A DNA stretch of 64,000 nucleotides from Homarus americanus (GCF_018991925.1 NW_024722158.1:4118599-4182598), one strand, 5' to 3'. Counted from the stretch's first letter, positions 44,195 through 55,771 are shown. Numbers and translations are program-made. Notes: generated from the sequence alone by a model not told the origin.

Positions 44195-46000
44195 GAGAGA
44201 GAGAGAGAGAGAGAGGGAGGTGTAGATGAGAGACAGCGGGGTAGATATGTATGTATGCATATATTAGATATACAGTAAGTATACATATGTGTGTGTGTGA
44301 TTGTCAGTTTGATTCTATATGTTGATGACACTACCACTTAAACTCAGGTAACGTCAGGCAGTTTATTTCTCTTAGGTGGACATTTTTGGGGGCACAGCTG
44401 ATCATCATTAATCAAGGGTCTCTCTCTCTTTTTTTTTTTTTTTTTTTAGTAATATCGGGTCCACTTGAATTACTTTTTTTCACCTGTAAGCAAGTTTTCT
44501 TCACTTACGCTAGTGTGTGTAGAGGTGTCCATGTGTGCTCTTCTGTGCGTGTGTCGAGGTGTACGTACATACTTGAGGAGGATGTCCATGTGTACCTGCA
44601 TCATTTATCTCTCTCTGACCGTGACCATTGACATAAAAAAAATAACAATATTTTCCAAGTCCAACGATATTAAAGTCCAAAGCTCGGTGGCCATCAAGTC
44701 CCAGAGACCTGGTCCACACTGATTTCTCGAGGGAGGTGTGGGAAGTGTGTGGTGTCACTGCTGCCAACTGGGCGCTCAACCCTAATGGCCTATCACAGTT
44801 GCCAGCAGCCCCACACCTTGTGTATGAAGAGGACGGTGGTGGTGAATGGTGTGTAGTGCCGTGTGGGGGTGCTGCAGTGCAATGCTATCAAAAGGGATGA
44901 TAGGATGTGGTGCTGTGTAGTGTGGCCACAGGACATTTTAGAAACACACACACACACACACACACACACAGCACTTATAAAGCTGGCCAAAAATCGTGTG
45001 AGCCCCTTGACAAATCCCACGTTATTTTTTAGGAAAACTGTTAAAATTGAAGCTTTTGTACTGTTGCAACGTGAAATCCGACGTACTACACACACACACT
45101 AGAAGTATATACAATTCCAATTAACCAGGACACTTAATAAAAAATACCAATTAGCCAAGTCAAGTCTAATAATTAACATCTCGAGGCTAAGTCTTATCTG
45201 AAAACATAACTCGAATACAAGCGGTGGAAAGTGAATTAATGAGAGAGAGGCAGAAGGTGCTTGCCGTCAGTGTTGTTGTGGAGTGTGCCATGAGGCGTTA
45301 TAAGCGCCGCCCTGATTGGATGTTAGTGTGTGCTTGACTGCCACTCACAGGACTGCTTGTGTTGTGTGTCCTGAGTCGTCTCCCAGCACCGACACGTCTA
45401 CTCGACTCGGCACAGGGGGGAGGAAACATGTACGTGTCTCCTGTCTAAACAATAACGGTGATAAAAGTGTTGCATGTCTCGTAGTAGTATTGTGGTCGTT
45501 GTTGGAATAGTAGTAGTGGTTTGTAATAGTACGGTAGTAATAGTTGTTGTGGCACGGCGGGGGTGTGTCTGGCTACCTAGTTAATTATTAAGATCCTTGT
45601 AATAACTAATAAGGTGTTGACATGTTTACAACTTCCTCTGTGACTCATGAATTATTCATTTCTCCCATCATTATCATCATTAACTCTGGGGAAGTATTAC
45701 TACTGTTTTAATTAATTTTTATTATGATTAATTTTCCGGGGTCACTTTAATATTATACCTGCCAGTTTAGTTCACCTTAACCCCTTCATACGGGGGATGG
45801 ACGCCGCTTTTAGCATTTTATTTGGTTAACGTCTGATGATTTTATTAAGCTCAGGGGAACCCGTATCTAACCTAACATCCCAAGGATGGTTAATGATCAG
45901 ATGAATGAAATAAGCTAGAAGAGAGGCTAATCTTAAGGTGGTTAATACCCCTTTAATTTCACCTTTATTATTACCAAAAGTTTACTGTATTTTTCACCAG
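44195..46000. other. mixed sequence without supported gene
   Basis: A T-run at 44430-44448, (CA)n at 44944-44970, and otherwise unique DNA. 44690-44890 and 45310-45420 have balanced composition and partial open frames on both strands but no convincing splice pair. Confidence 0.45.
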
Positions 46001-46288
46001 GTACCGTCTGTAAGGTGAGGCAGTATTGATCACAATGGTGGCTCCCTACCAGTCCGGAGACGCAGTACGTTCCTTGGTGCGAGTACCGGGCACTGGCACC
46101 AACAAGGAGGCCATACCCAAGACATGTAACCTTACTCACATGTGTACCATCAGCACCGTGTTCCACCAGCCGCCCGCCTACACAAGGTCGGTGCGGTACC
46201 TCCTTCAGTCGCCACCCTCACCCAATGACCCCCATCAGCGAGGCCACGACAACAAGAACAGCGAGGCCACGACAACAACAAGAACAAG
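46001..46288 (+). CDS. candidate first coding exon, unknown protein
   Basis: Acceptor-like TTTTTCACCAG, a start codon at 46035 in the context CACAATGG, and a strong donor (AACAAG|GTGAGA). The frame reads MVAPYQSGDAVRSLVRVPGT and continues GTNKEAIPKTCNLTHMCTIS, ending in a Asn/Lys/Thr-rich repeat made by a 24 bp duplication of GCGAGGCCACGACAACAA. NLT is a possible N-glycosylation sequon. Codons are G+C-rich at third positions, unlike the surroundings. The exon leaves in phase 2. No signal peptide is evident and no family is recognised. A weaker frame exists on the other strand. Confidence 0.4.
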
Positions 46289-46835
46289 GTGAGAGGATAA
46301 CGTTAATTCTTACTGCTGAACGAGGGAGCCATGACCACACCCCTACTGTCCTTCACCTGTACACAAGACCCCGTTGATCAAATTCACCAAGATTACTTCA
46401 CCAGCGACAGTGAATTGTTCTTGGCCTGTAACTGCCACCATGTCATAGCCTGTTACCTGTAGCGGTTCTGTCGAAATAAACTAGGCTGGAATGTTTATAT
46501 TTTATTGGGTAATAGTAGCAAAACCTAAGTTGTCTGTTATCCATTTATTCAGGAACAACTAAAACAGTTCCTAAGTGTAAATCAACCGTAACTTATCACT
46601 GTAACTATGAGTGTTAAGAGAAGGACGGAGGCTATGTAAATAGACCTGCTTAAAGACGTCCTTTCTATGTGAGGCGTTGAGGGAGAGTTGTATGAGTAGT
46701 GACTTCTATCAAGGGAGAACGGAATAGGCTCGTCGCCCTCCCTTGAGGGAAGGAGGAGCCATCCACGAGGGCTCATTATTAATGTATATATTTACATGAA
46801 ATATATTATTACCTAAGATAATAAATACTATTGAA

Positions 46836-47624
46836 ATTCAGAAATCATCACATCCCAGGATCTTAGGAACAATGCTAGTAATGCCATCAGACACACGATG
46901 GAACACAGTGACAGATTCTATTGAATCTTATTTAAAGAACTGGGAGACCCTTGTCAAAGTGTGCAAAGAAAATAGTGAAGACATTGATAAGAAAATTGAA
47001 AGGAAAGTTAATGATAAGGCATTAAAAAGAACTGCAGAAGACTATTTAGAGAGACTTAAGCCTATTGCTGTGGCATTGGACTGTGTCCAGAGAGAACATA
47101 CCCTATTAAGTGATGCTGTAGAAATCTGGGTAAAACTGAAAACTGATATTAAGGAGTATTTAACAGATAAGAAGGATATGGATAATTTTGAAAAAGAATC
47201 AAAGTAGCATTGACACCTGCCCATTTCCTAGCTTATGTGATAGATCCAAGGTATCAGGGCAGACATCTGACTCCTGAGCAGCGAGACATTGCAGAACAGT
47301 ATATGTGCGAGTCTCTTCCACATTTCCTTTCAACATTAATGTCCTTCCATGGAAGAAGTGCACCATTTAAAGAGGTCTATTTTGGTAAAGATGTTGTAAA
47401 ATCTCTCACCCCTTGCTTGGTGGCAGTATTTTGCCAATGATATGACAGAAAATGTAATGGATGTTCCCAGGCAATTATTAACAGCTGTTGCATCATCAGC
47501 AGGGGTTGAGAGAATTGTTTCCACATATGGATTTGTACACTCAAAGGTAAGAAATCGCCTAGGACAGGAAAAGGCATCTAAGCTTGTCACAGTACATAAG
47601 CATTTCAATGTTCAACTAAGCTAA
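46836..47624 (+). pseudogene. hAT transposase C-terminal half, frameshifted
   Basis: Three consecutive segments in shifting frames. Segment 1 (about 46836-47207) contains PSDTRWNT, a typical hAT core motif, then AVALDCVQRE. Segment 2 (about 47200-47405) reads TPAHFLAYVIDPRYQG. Segment 3 (about 47405-47624) reads SPLAWWQYFANDM and the hAT dimerisation signature SSAGVERIVSTYGFVHSKVR NRLG, then a stop. Frame changes occur near 47200 and 47405. hAT transposases cut and paste the element by a DDE/RNase H-like mechanism and dimerise through this C-terminal domain. This copy is inactive. No intron or strong constraint suggests domestication. Confidence 0.85.
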
Positions 47625-47644
47625 TTTAAATGTTTTGAACTAAT

Positions 47645-47960
47645 TTTTTTTGTTTACAGAATGAGAATATTGTGTTGACTTGAAGTTATTACCGGTAATT
47701 CTTAATACACTATAACCCTACAAATGTAAGAAAATAAACTTGTTACCAGTATTATTTTCTTTACAAAATGAGAATATTATTCTGTTGACTTGAAGAAGTT
47801 AAGTTATTAATTTTTGAAACACTGTAATCCTATAAGAGCATTAATGTTAAATTTCATTATTACGTTTGGATTTGTGAACTCAAATGTAAGATATGTTACC
47901 AGTTTTCTTTTATTTTACAAAAAGAATATTATTGTGTTAAATGCCATTGGTACATCTACT
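47645..47960 (+). repeat. degenerate 110-130 bp tandem segments in the hAT 3' region
   Basis: TTTACAGAATGAGAATATTG...TTGACTTGAAG occurs at about 47655 and 47761, with a third weaker copy near 47918. GTTTGGATTTGTGAACTCAA at about 47868 matches coding sequence at about 47526. Confidence 0.65.
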
Positions 47961-48059
47961 GCATGAGTATCTTAATGCCAATTTTCTGTATTATCCTGAA
48001 TAAGCTTTGGTTGAAAAATACTGTTTTTATGGTTTAAAAATACTATTTTAATGCAATTA

Positions 48060-48144
48060 GAAAAAAAATCGATTTAAATAAAAAAATCCTATTTAAATCA
48101 AATAAATCGATTTTTTTTTAAATCATGATTTTTTCCAACCCTAC
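48060..48144 (-). repeat. hAT right terminal inverted repeat and palindromic subterminal region
   Basis: AATCGATTTAAAT and its near-complement AAATAAATCGATTT flank an AAAAATCCTATTT centre. The outermost bases read TAGGGTTGGAAAAAATC on the minus strand. Confidence 0.65.
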
Positions 48145-48149
48145 TCATA

Positions 48150-48845
48150 AAAAAAAAGTCCTGCGAGCCATTTCCAAGAGGGGCCTACAATTAGCCAATC
48201 TCTGCCCGCTATATAGCCAACCACTTGAGACTCATTAACGGAGTCTTGTCCGCTTCCTATATTTAATCAACTCGCGCTACAGCTTGTCCCAAATGTAAAC
48301 GAAATTAATTGATATACTGTATATTAATGTATGAATTAAGAATTTTATGTGAACTAAATTTTGCTGTAAACCTTGCATGCCATTATCATTTACCATATTA
48401 TCTCGCTATACAAGAATACCTCAAATTTGGACAGATACAATCACTGGGTTTTTTATTTATCGTGTGAGTGAGATCAACAGTGTAATTATATTTTGTTACT
48501 AAATGCCAAGTTGTATCACTGTTACACGGACCACTGTAAGACGCTAAGGTGCACCAATTAGAACTCTTCCAATTAAATACTTTGTAACATCCTGTGCCCT
48601 AGTTATGTATTCTTGTAACTCTACTTGCCTTGCTTACAAATAAAATGCAAAACAATAACATGAAAATGTTTGCTTTATTTATCAGACTCTCTCTCTCTAT
48701 GATTTCGTGAATTAATAAATTAATTCTTATATGAGAAATAAATCATAACATAAATTCCATAAGAAAAAAAAATTGTCATGCCTGCCTAGAAAATACGCAA
48801 AATAAACAGGAGTCATAAGTAAAACTCTCCACCCTATAATGATCA
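48150..48845. other. AT-rich unique sequence without supported gene
   Basis: No exon, array or element end recognised. Confidence 0.5.
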
Positions 48846-48849
48846 AATT

Positions 48850-49370
48850 AGGGATGAAGACCACAAAGGGTAGGAGGATAGAGGAAGGAAGAGGAGGTGG
48901 TTCATGGAAGGGAGGAGGGTAGAGGGAGGTTGTGGCATTCATTTTGGCCTTAACATCCCCTAATACTACATAGTGGCCTGAGAGAGGGGGGGGGGCAATA
49001 AAGGGGAGGAGAGAGAGAAATAAAAACAGGAGGTAAAGTATAGGTGGGAGGAAAAAAAACAGGAAATAAGATAGGTGGGAGGAGAGAGGGAGGGAGAGGA
49101 GGTAGGTGGTGCAGATGGGAGGCAATAAAGGAAAAGACAGAGGGTGGAGAGTGAGAGGGAGGAGGGGGAGAGAGAGGGAGGGAGGTGGGAGGGATTCTAA
49201 CATTACTCTTAGCCAACAATACCACTTAAACCACAGCCGCCCAGGACAACCTTATTGTGGGAAGGAAGAATGGAGACAGGATGGATGGAGGTGGCGGAAC
49301 GGAGAGAGGGAAGGGAAATAAACGGGGAAGGAAAGTAAGGAAGAGTGAAACAGATAACATTCATATTAGT
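48850..49370 (+). repeat. purine-rich tract
   Basis: GGAGGAGAGAGAGAAA, GGGAGGTGGGAG and GGAAGGAAAG words over about 500 bp, broken at 49195-49250 by unique sequence. Confidence 0.78.
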
Positions 49371-49394
49371 CAACACACACACACACACACACAC

Positions 49395-49946
49395 GTCTTG
49401 ACCAACTATCCAATGCAACTTCACCGTGGAACTATGTGCAATCTATAATACAAAGATAAAGGTGAATGAGCTAGAACGAGTATCGTGGACACGAATGAAA
49501 GTGAGTGGCCATTCCCTCGCTGTAGAGGAGGGGCGCTGGAACAGACGAGACAGGGGTCCATTGAAGAGAGATTGTGTTCATGTGGTGTTATTCAGTCTGA
49601 ATGGCATGTTGTTGAAGAGTGTCCCCGAACAATAGATATACGCCATCAATATAGTATCTCAACTTTTGTAAATTTGCTATCTGAAAGAACGGATTATGAA
49701 ACAGTTTGTCGTGCAGGTCATAGAATACCTCATGAATATAGTTACAAGTCACACCATTACCCACAACTATTTTATATGTTTTAGTTTATTTTACTTGTAG
49801 TTATTTTTGGGTACTTTATTTACTCTTGGTTTTCCTCTGTTTTGTGTTTTAAAACATTTGCATTTGAACCATTTTATGTCAAAATTTATAAGTGTAAACT
49901 CTGTATTCATAATTTGTGGTCAATAAAATATCAATCTATCTATCTA
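49395..49946 (+). mobile_element. 5'-truncated non-LTR retrotransposon (LINE) 3' end
   Basis: One frame reads ELERVSWTRMKVSGHSLAVE, then EGRWNRRDRG near 49450-49550. After a frameshift another reads ERLCSCGVIQSEWHVVEECP near 49565-49630. Together these are the R-x-x-x-T-x-x-x-x-S-x-H then C-x-C-x(7-9)-H-x(4)-C motifs found after the reverse transcriptase in several LINE clades. A stop at about 49782 is followed by a 3' UTR with AATAAAA and a short (ATCT)n tail at 49930-49946. A long (GT)n begins 35 bases later. 5' truncation and the frameshift show a dead copy. Confidence 0.8.
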
Positions 49947-49977
49947 TGTAAAGTATGCCTGTATGTCTGTATGTGTT

Positions 49978-49980
<3 letters not shown>

Positions 49981-50068
<88 letters not shown>
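49981..50068. repeat. (GT)n microsatellite
   Basis: About 44 perfect units, among the longest here. Confidence 0.97.
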
Positions 50069-50070
<2 letters not shown>

Positions 50071-50153
50071 TCGTCACTGATCGATAAGTCAGGCGTCTCA
50101 ACGGCTGTACACAATTCCTTGCATTTGATGTCATGTGTTGATGGAATAATTCA

Positions 50154-50202
50154 CACAAACACACACACACACACACACACACTGAACACCACACCCTCTT
50201 GT

Positions 50203-50247
<45 letters not shown>
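50154..50247. repeat. two (CA)n microsatellites
   Basis: CA runs at 50154-50182 and 50205-50247, 22 bases apart. Confidence 0.97.
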
Positions 50248-50248
<1 letters not shown>

Positions 50249-50445
50249 CCCTACCCTCCACAGATAAAACAGAAAGAGAGAGAGAGAGGTCAAGTCACGA
50301 GCCTTCAGTAGGTATTAATTACCCTAACTAATTGCCTGATGCTCAACGAAATTAAACAATCGAGCTTAAACTGTGGACCCGGACAATATAAATCACTTAA
50401 TTAAACTCAAGTGTCCGGGTAATAGAGACGGGGAGAACATACCCA

Positions 50446-50640
50446 CACAAACACGTATTACGACCCACAACACATATGAGGACTATTCTGTACCCACAAC
50501 ACATATGAGGACTATTATGTGCCCAGACATATTATTTACCCAACAAACACATATTTGGACCGTTATGTACCCAGAAACACATATTAGGACCATTTTGTAC
50601 CCAGACACCTATTATATACCCAGAAAAACATATATTAGAC
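50446..50640. repeat. degenerate about 30 bp array (ACACATATGAGGACTATT core)
   Basis: Five to six imperfect copies containing TACCCA and ACACATATTAGGACC variants. Confidence 0.8.
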
Positions 50641-50657
50641 ATTTTTTATTCCCACAG

Positions 50658-50702
50658 TTCACTAACGAGTCTGTTATGAAAATCAGATTAAAAGTCGCTT
50701 AA
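50658..50702 (+). CDS. candidate short terminal exon
   Basis: Excellent acceptor (ATTTTTTATTCCCACAG) followed by FTNESVMKIRLKVA and TAA, entry phase 0. Only 14 codons, so the strength lies in the acceptor. No partner exon assigned. Confidence 0.22.
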   Translation, partial: FTNESVMKIRLKVA

Positions 50703-51185
50703 GCCCTTCTTATATTATCATTAAGGGGAGTCATTCATCACCTACCATGTATCCATCACCACCATCACGTGTCATTCATCAGGTGATCCCCCCCACAGGA
50801 GGTCGTCACACAGGCCACGGCAGGATATGAACACGCGTCTTATTTACATGGTGGTCATCCCCCCAAAAGATTTCCCTCGCCTTATTTTCCGGCGCGTCAC
50901 GACAACGAACATGCATCTTTCTCTTTCGTACCCCAGCCCAGCCCACACTATCCCCCCTTTAATTTCCTTCTAAAATAATTATCTGCAATACTTATACTTT
51001 TACAATACTTAAATATATATTTCTACGAACCTAATTTTACAATACCTTAGTTAAATATATTTTTATAAACCTAATTTTATAATATAGTTAAATATATATA
51101 CTATAATATCTCTTTTCCTTTTTTTTACGTGCTTATTTTGTCTTCGTTAAATTCATCTCTAAAAGTATTATTTGTACCTGGTCGG

Positions 51186-51290
51186 TGGGAGGGGGGAACT
51201 AACCAGGGTAGAGCCTCACCTGGGGAACTGAATCATGGTAAGGCCTCACCTGGGGGGAGCACTAACCACAGTAGGACCTCACCTAGGATG
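51186..51290 (-). repeat. 30-33 bp array copying a splice donor
   Basis: On the minus strand CTAG|GTGAGG, CCAG|GTGAGG and CCAG|GTGAGG occur at the complements of 51277-51285, 51244-51252 and 51214-51222, each followed by a ...TGGTTAGT-like tail. The first is the donor of the candidate exon 51283-51404. Confidence 0.85.
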
Positions 51291-51404
51291 AGGAGAGAAG
51301 GTTGGCCGGTCATTGTCCCTCCTTTTGTGCGGATGATAGAGGAGGAAGCCCCCGGGGAAAGCTTCCTCGTACACTGACCCAAATGACCCCCGGGCGACCA
51401 TTAC
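51283..51404 (-). CDS. candidate internal exon, unknown protein
   Basis: On the minus strand the acceptor is CGCCTTGTTGGCAG and the donor CCTAG|GTGAGG. The 122 bases read VMVARGSFGSVYEEAFPGGF, then LLYHPHKRRDNDRPTFSPHP, with two bases left over (phase 2). The peptide is varied, with Gly/Phe/Tyr and charged residues. GSFGSVY resembles a kinase glycine-rich loop, but the following residues do not continue a kinase fold, so I treat that as coincidence. The upstream minus exon 60079-60149 leaves in phase 0, which fits. A competing plus-strand frame from 51287 ends within the same interval but is less convincing. Confidence 0.47.
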
Positions 51405-52060
51405 CTGCCAACAAGGCGAGATGTTAAGGCAGGCAATATCGTTCCTTATTGTCCTCCCCTGCCGCGGCCCTCCACCCACCCACCCACTCATTGCCCTCCA
51501 CCTAACCACCCCTCCATTAACGTCCTCCCATCCACCCACGGCTCTCCTCTCGCCCATCCACACCCCTGCAGTCTTGCACACACCCGCGGCCATCTACCGA
51601 CCCACCCATCCATCCACTCAACCTAAAATTACGTATAAAATGTAATCCACAAACCATCTTAGTTGGCATCCAGGTAATAAAAACATTACATTACAGGTAA
51701 ATAAGAATAATGTAATCTGGACTTTTAACAGACGAGCAGCATAAACAACAACAAGAGAAACACGAAAACATCTTGACTCGACGCAAGAGAAAGTTTAGAA
51801 AGAGGGAGGAGAGGGAGAGAGTTAAGAAAGGAAAAGAAGAAAGAGCAAAATTTAAGAAAGGTTGGTTAATCTTAAGGTGAAAAATCTGGAGTGGCTGATC
51901 TTCAAGGCAAAACAAAGCTGAGGTCTAATCTTCAAGTGACCCGCTAAATCTCTCCTTTTCAAGGCTGGTGTTCCTGGAAGTCTGAATTTTACATTCTGGC
52001 CAGCTCCCACAAGCCCCTGAAGCATCTCTTGAGGAGAAGTCCGGACTCCGATATCATTCC
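51405..52060. other. unique sequence without supported gene
   Basis: A CCACCCACC-rich patch at 51470-51620, then purine- and AT-rich DNA. No element or exon recognised. Confidence 0.45.
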
Positions 52061-52063
52061 GGG

Positions 52064-52067
<4 letters not shown>

Positions 52068-52130
<63 letters not shown>

Positions 52131-52240
52131 CGTTGGTTCGTTCGTTCGCGATCACATTTTGCCAAGTAAAAATAATAAAATAGAAATTGAACGCCATATA
52201 TGCTGTATCGCCCTGACTCACAACCTCGTCTACAAGCTTT

Positions 52241-52276
<36 letters not shown>
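52068..52276. repeat. (GT)n and (CA)n microsatellite pair
   Basis: (GT)n at 52068-52129 and (CA)n at 52243-52276 face each other across 113 bp, so they could pair into a long stem. 52280-52830 beyond is CAC-rich to about 52690 with no gene. Confidence 0.95.
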
Positions 52277-52278
<2 letters not shown>

Positions 52279-52836
52279 TACTACCGTGGCCTATATCCAT
52301 GTACCATAATTTCACAACATTAAACATGAACCATAGTTTTTAACGAAACAATAATTAATTCTGACCCGCTCCCCCGCACAATACCAAAGCGATGTATTCA
52401 CCCCCGACCAGTCCATTACTTTATATAAATTGTGGAAGTCATGCCCGGGGCTGCTTCATAACCTACCCTACTATTGTTGTGCTCTCTGATGTACACACAC
52501 ACACGCCAGTACCACATCATCACACACTCCCATTACCAACCAGTCAACACACACCACAACTACTCACCATAAGACCACCACACACATACATATAAACCAG
52601 TATTACACCACCACCACAAACCACTCATCACAAATCAAATCATCACTACCACACCACAACTCACCACTACTACACCACACATCACACCACACAGCCATGA
52701 TAGTATTATTTACAGCGGAGAGGGGGGTGAGGGGGAGACAGGGAGGTAGTCAGGTCCTGCTCCACCACCTTCACTCTTTGCTATATCTTTTTGCCTGCGG
52801 TCTCTGTCTCCTCGAGGACCCACATTTTACCGGAGG

Positions 52837-52966
<130 letters not shown>

Positions 52967-53224
52967 AACAATGTACAGTACACAAATCTTAAGTACAATG
53001 TTGAGAGAGAATGTACACAGATTTAAGTACAAATACAAGTACAGAGAGAGAGAGAGATTCTACCACGCTTCCCATCATGTCACATCTTCATAATTCACTC
53101 CCCCAGACACGTGCAAAAATCCTCTCATTTTAGTGACAGGTAAGATTTGCATATATCATTATTCTGCCATCGTTCACAGGTGCAAGGGAAGGGGGGAGGG
53201 GGGAAAGGAGGGTGTAATGGTTTT

Positions 53225-53330
53225 ATATGAGTTTCAGGAGGAAGGAGGAAAGGAGGAAGGGTGAGGAGTGGCTGGGAGAGAAGGAGAGAGGGAAGGAGGA
53301 GGTGGCTGGGAGGGAAGATGAATGTGTGGT
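53225..53330 (+). repeat. purine-rich tract
   Basis: GGAGGAAGGAGG words immediately before the CT tract at 53360. Confidence 0.7.
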
Positions 53331-53359
53331 CGTGTTCCAGGTTGGGGTAGGAGGGGAGG

Positions 53360-53472
<113 letters not shown>

Positions 53473-53564
53473 ACACTTTGCCTCCACTCCTAAGATATGC
53501 AACTCTGTCATCCTGCCTAAGGAGTTGGGACCTGTCCCTGTGAATGTTATTATGGTGTGAGGAA

Positions 53565-53740
53565 GGAAGAAAAGGAGGAAGGATTGAAAGAAAAAATGAA
53601 TGAAGGAACGAAGAAAGGAAGGAAAGGAGGAAGGATTGAAAGAAAAATGAATGAAGGAAGGAAGAAAGGAGGAAGGATTGAAAGAAAAAATGAATGAAGG
53701 AAGGAAGTAAAGAAGAAAATGAGGGAAGGAGGAAGGAAGG
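53565..53740 (+). repeat. about 52 bp purine-rich minisatellite, three copies
   Basis: The unit contains GGAGGAAGGATTGAAAGAAA and AATGAATGAAGGAAGGAAG. Confidence 0.92.
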
Positions 53741-54212
53741 TCTGGCAGGCACCCACCCACTACTTCGCTCCCTCACAACTTTTAAACGTGCCAGAAGTAA
53801 GTCCAAACCTAAGCAGAGTTCCCAATGGACAGGAAGAGCGAGGGTAAAAAAAAAATATATATATACTGTATACATGTCGCATCGGATATACATTAGTTAG
53901 TGAGTGTATGTATACGAGTAGCCTCTGTATGTATTAATTTATCTACGTTGTTATTGATGTGGGTTATTGTGGGTTCATATTGGTGCGGGTTCTTATTGAT
54001 GTGGATTCATGTGGGTTCTTATTTCAGCGTGAAGGAGAGGATGTGTCGCCAGGTGAATTAATTTCTCACCCTCAACCAACAGTCACACCTGTAGATTAAC
54101 CACACCCACAGAATGATCACACTTACAGCCTGACCACATCTACAAGCTGACCACACCATCTTAGCAACTCCATCACGCCCACCTCCCCCCACACAAACAC
54201 TCATATCATGTC

Positions 54213-54375
54213 CAACTTATCTCTGTGGCTCCATCACGCCCACACACCAACTCCACCATGACCATCCCATCTCTGTGGCTCCATCACGCTCATTCCACCA
54301 TGTCCAACCCATCTCTGTGGCTCCATCACGCCCACTCCACCATGACCAACCCATCTCTGTGGCTCCATCACACCC
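54213..54375. repeat. about 43 bp minisatellite, four copies
   Basis: The unit contains CATCTCTGTGGCTCCATCAC and GCCCACTCCACCATGACCAAC. Confidence 0.93.
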
Positions 54376-54928
54376 ACGCCCAAAGTTTTTTTTAGAGCCA
54401 ACCTTTCCCCCGCCCATTCGAGCCAGGTGGTCCGCCCATCTCCGTCTTTGTGACTTAATAAACTCGGGTCAACAGCCGCCGATGTGTCACTTCTCTCAGC
54501 GGGAGATTGTGTCGCCTCCTACAGATGACGCCCCCCCCCCCCAAGATGCTCCTGTTACTGCCCCATATGCTGTAGAAGTCTCCGGATATAGAAGCTCTTT
54601 TATGTTATCTCTGTTATGCCATTTGGTACACGCTCTTTTATTCCAGTCCTATGTTTCAGCTCTTTTCCACCAGCTCAATTACACCAATTCTTTTACACCA
54701 ACTATTTTGCATCAATTCTTTTACAGCAACTCTTACGTCACTGACCACGTGTAAAATAATAAATAAAACAATAAACCACAACGTGTTTTACCATGGAGCT
54801 GTAATCCTATATATTGTTTTTTTCCGACAGCAAACGTCCCTCCCTACGGTAGCTGCCAACACACTATACACATCTATCACTATCGGTTGGTCTTGTCAGT
54901 AACTCATTCTGGCTTTTAGTCCTTCGTG

Positions 54929-54959
<31 letters not shown>

Positions 54960-55055
54960 AGTTGAAGCCAAATGTATTTATAACTTTATAGTTTGTGTGT
55001 CTTATATTTTTATTTGTATGTTTGTAAGTTTGAAGGGAAGGGGGGGGGTCCTTTC
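54376..55055. other. unique sequence with (AAAT)n, no supported gene
   Basis: (AAAT)n at 54930-54960. 54640-54745 has about four degenerate copies of a TTTTACACCAACT-like word. Confidence 0.5.
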
Positions 55056-55056
55056 T

Positions 55057-55058
<2 letters not shown>

Positions 55059-55100
<42 letters not shown>

Positions 55101-55732
55101 TCCACCACTATCACACAAAGGCCCCGTCAGTGAACACAATCCCCAGCACTTGGTAATTTCCTGACCGTCACTCACACATGCCGCTGGTGTGTGTGTGTGT
55201 ACAGGCAGCACCCTTCTTGCTGTCCCTAGAGTGTGTGTGTGTGTGTGTACCTTTTTTAATAATAACAGGACTGTACTTGTAATAATAATAAAATTAACAA
55301 TACATATAATAACGACGGTTAAGCTAAGTAACATTTGGTTTCGTTTGGTTAGGTTAGGTTACCAAATGATAAATAAAGCAGTGTACGATTTTAACATCAG
55401 TGACGGCCAATGTTAATTACCAAGCCTATAGGGAATAATTCTAACTTTCAAGCCTATAGGGAATAATTCTAGCATGGTGAAGATCCTTAGTGAAGAGCAG
55501 AGCAGGACGCCACCATCGACCTGTGTCGCTCACAAACAAGATTATCGGAAACTTTTATAATAACGCAAGACTTTGGGGCAACACGGGGCCAATTTTAAGA
55601 GGACCAGGTGAAGTGACAAGCTTAGCGAGGAGTTACTGGAGACGTGACTCATCCACTCACTCACTCACACATACGACTCTCCCCTCACACACAACCCCCA
55701 TACACACACTCTCAACCCTCCTCCCCCATCCT

Positions 55733-55771
<39 letters not shown>
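55059..55771. repeat. (CA)n and (GT)n microsatellites
   Basis: (CA)n at 55059-55098 and 55734-55771, short (GT)n at 55187-55200 and 55231-55248. Two direct copies of CAAGCCTATAGGGAATAATT lie at about 55420 and 55449. 55772-56127 has no supported gene. Confidence 0.92.

Larger units (their letters stand above)
46836..48144 (+). mobile_element. 5'-truncated hAT-family DNA transposon
   Basis: A transposase remnant (46836-47624) followed by about 430 bp of non-coding DNA and a recognisable right terminal inverted repeat ending CCAACCCTA at 48144. The matching left end (TAGGGTTGG) was not found, so the element lacks its 5' part, including the BED zinc finger and N-terminal catalytic region. The subterminal 85 bp are AT-rich and self-complementary. 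Confidence 0.8.

Noticed and set aside
51287..51377. Plus-strand frame MRREGWPVIVPPFVRMIEEE
   Set aside because: Overlaps the minus-strand candidate exon, which has both splice sites; the plus frame has only a weak acceptor.
51360..51404. Kinase glycine-loop-like GSFGSVY in the minus-strand exon
   Set aside because: No VAxK-type lysine segment or other kinase motif follows.
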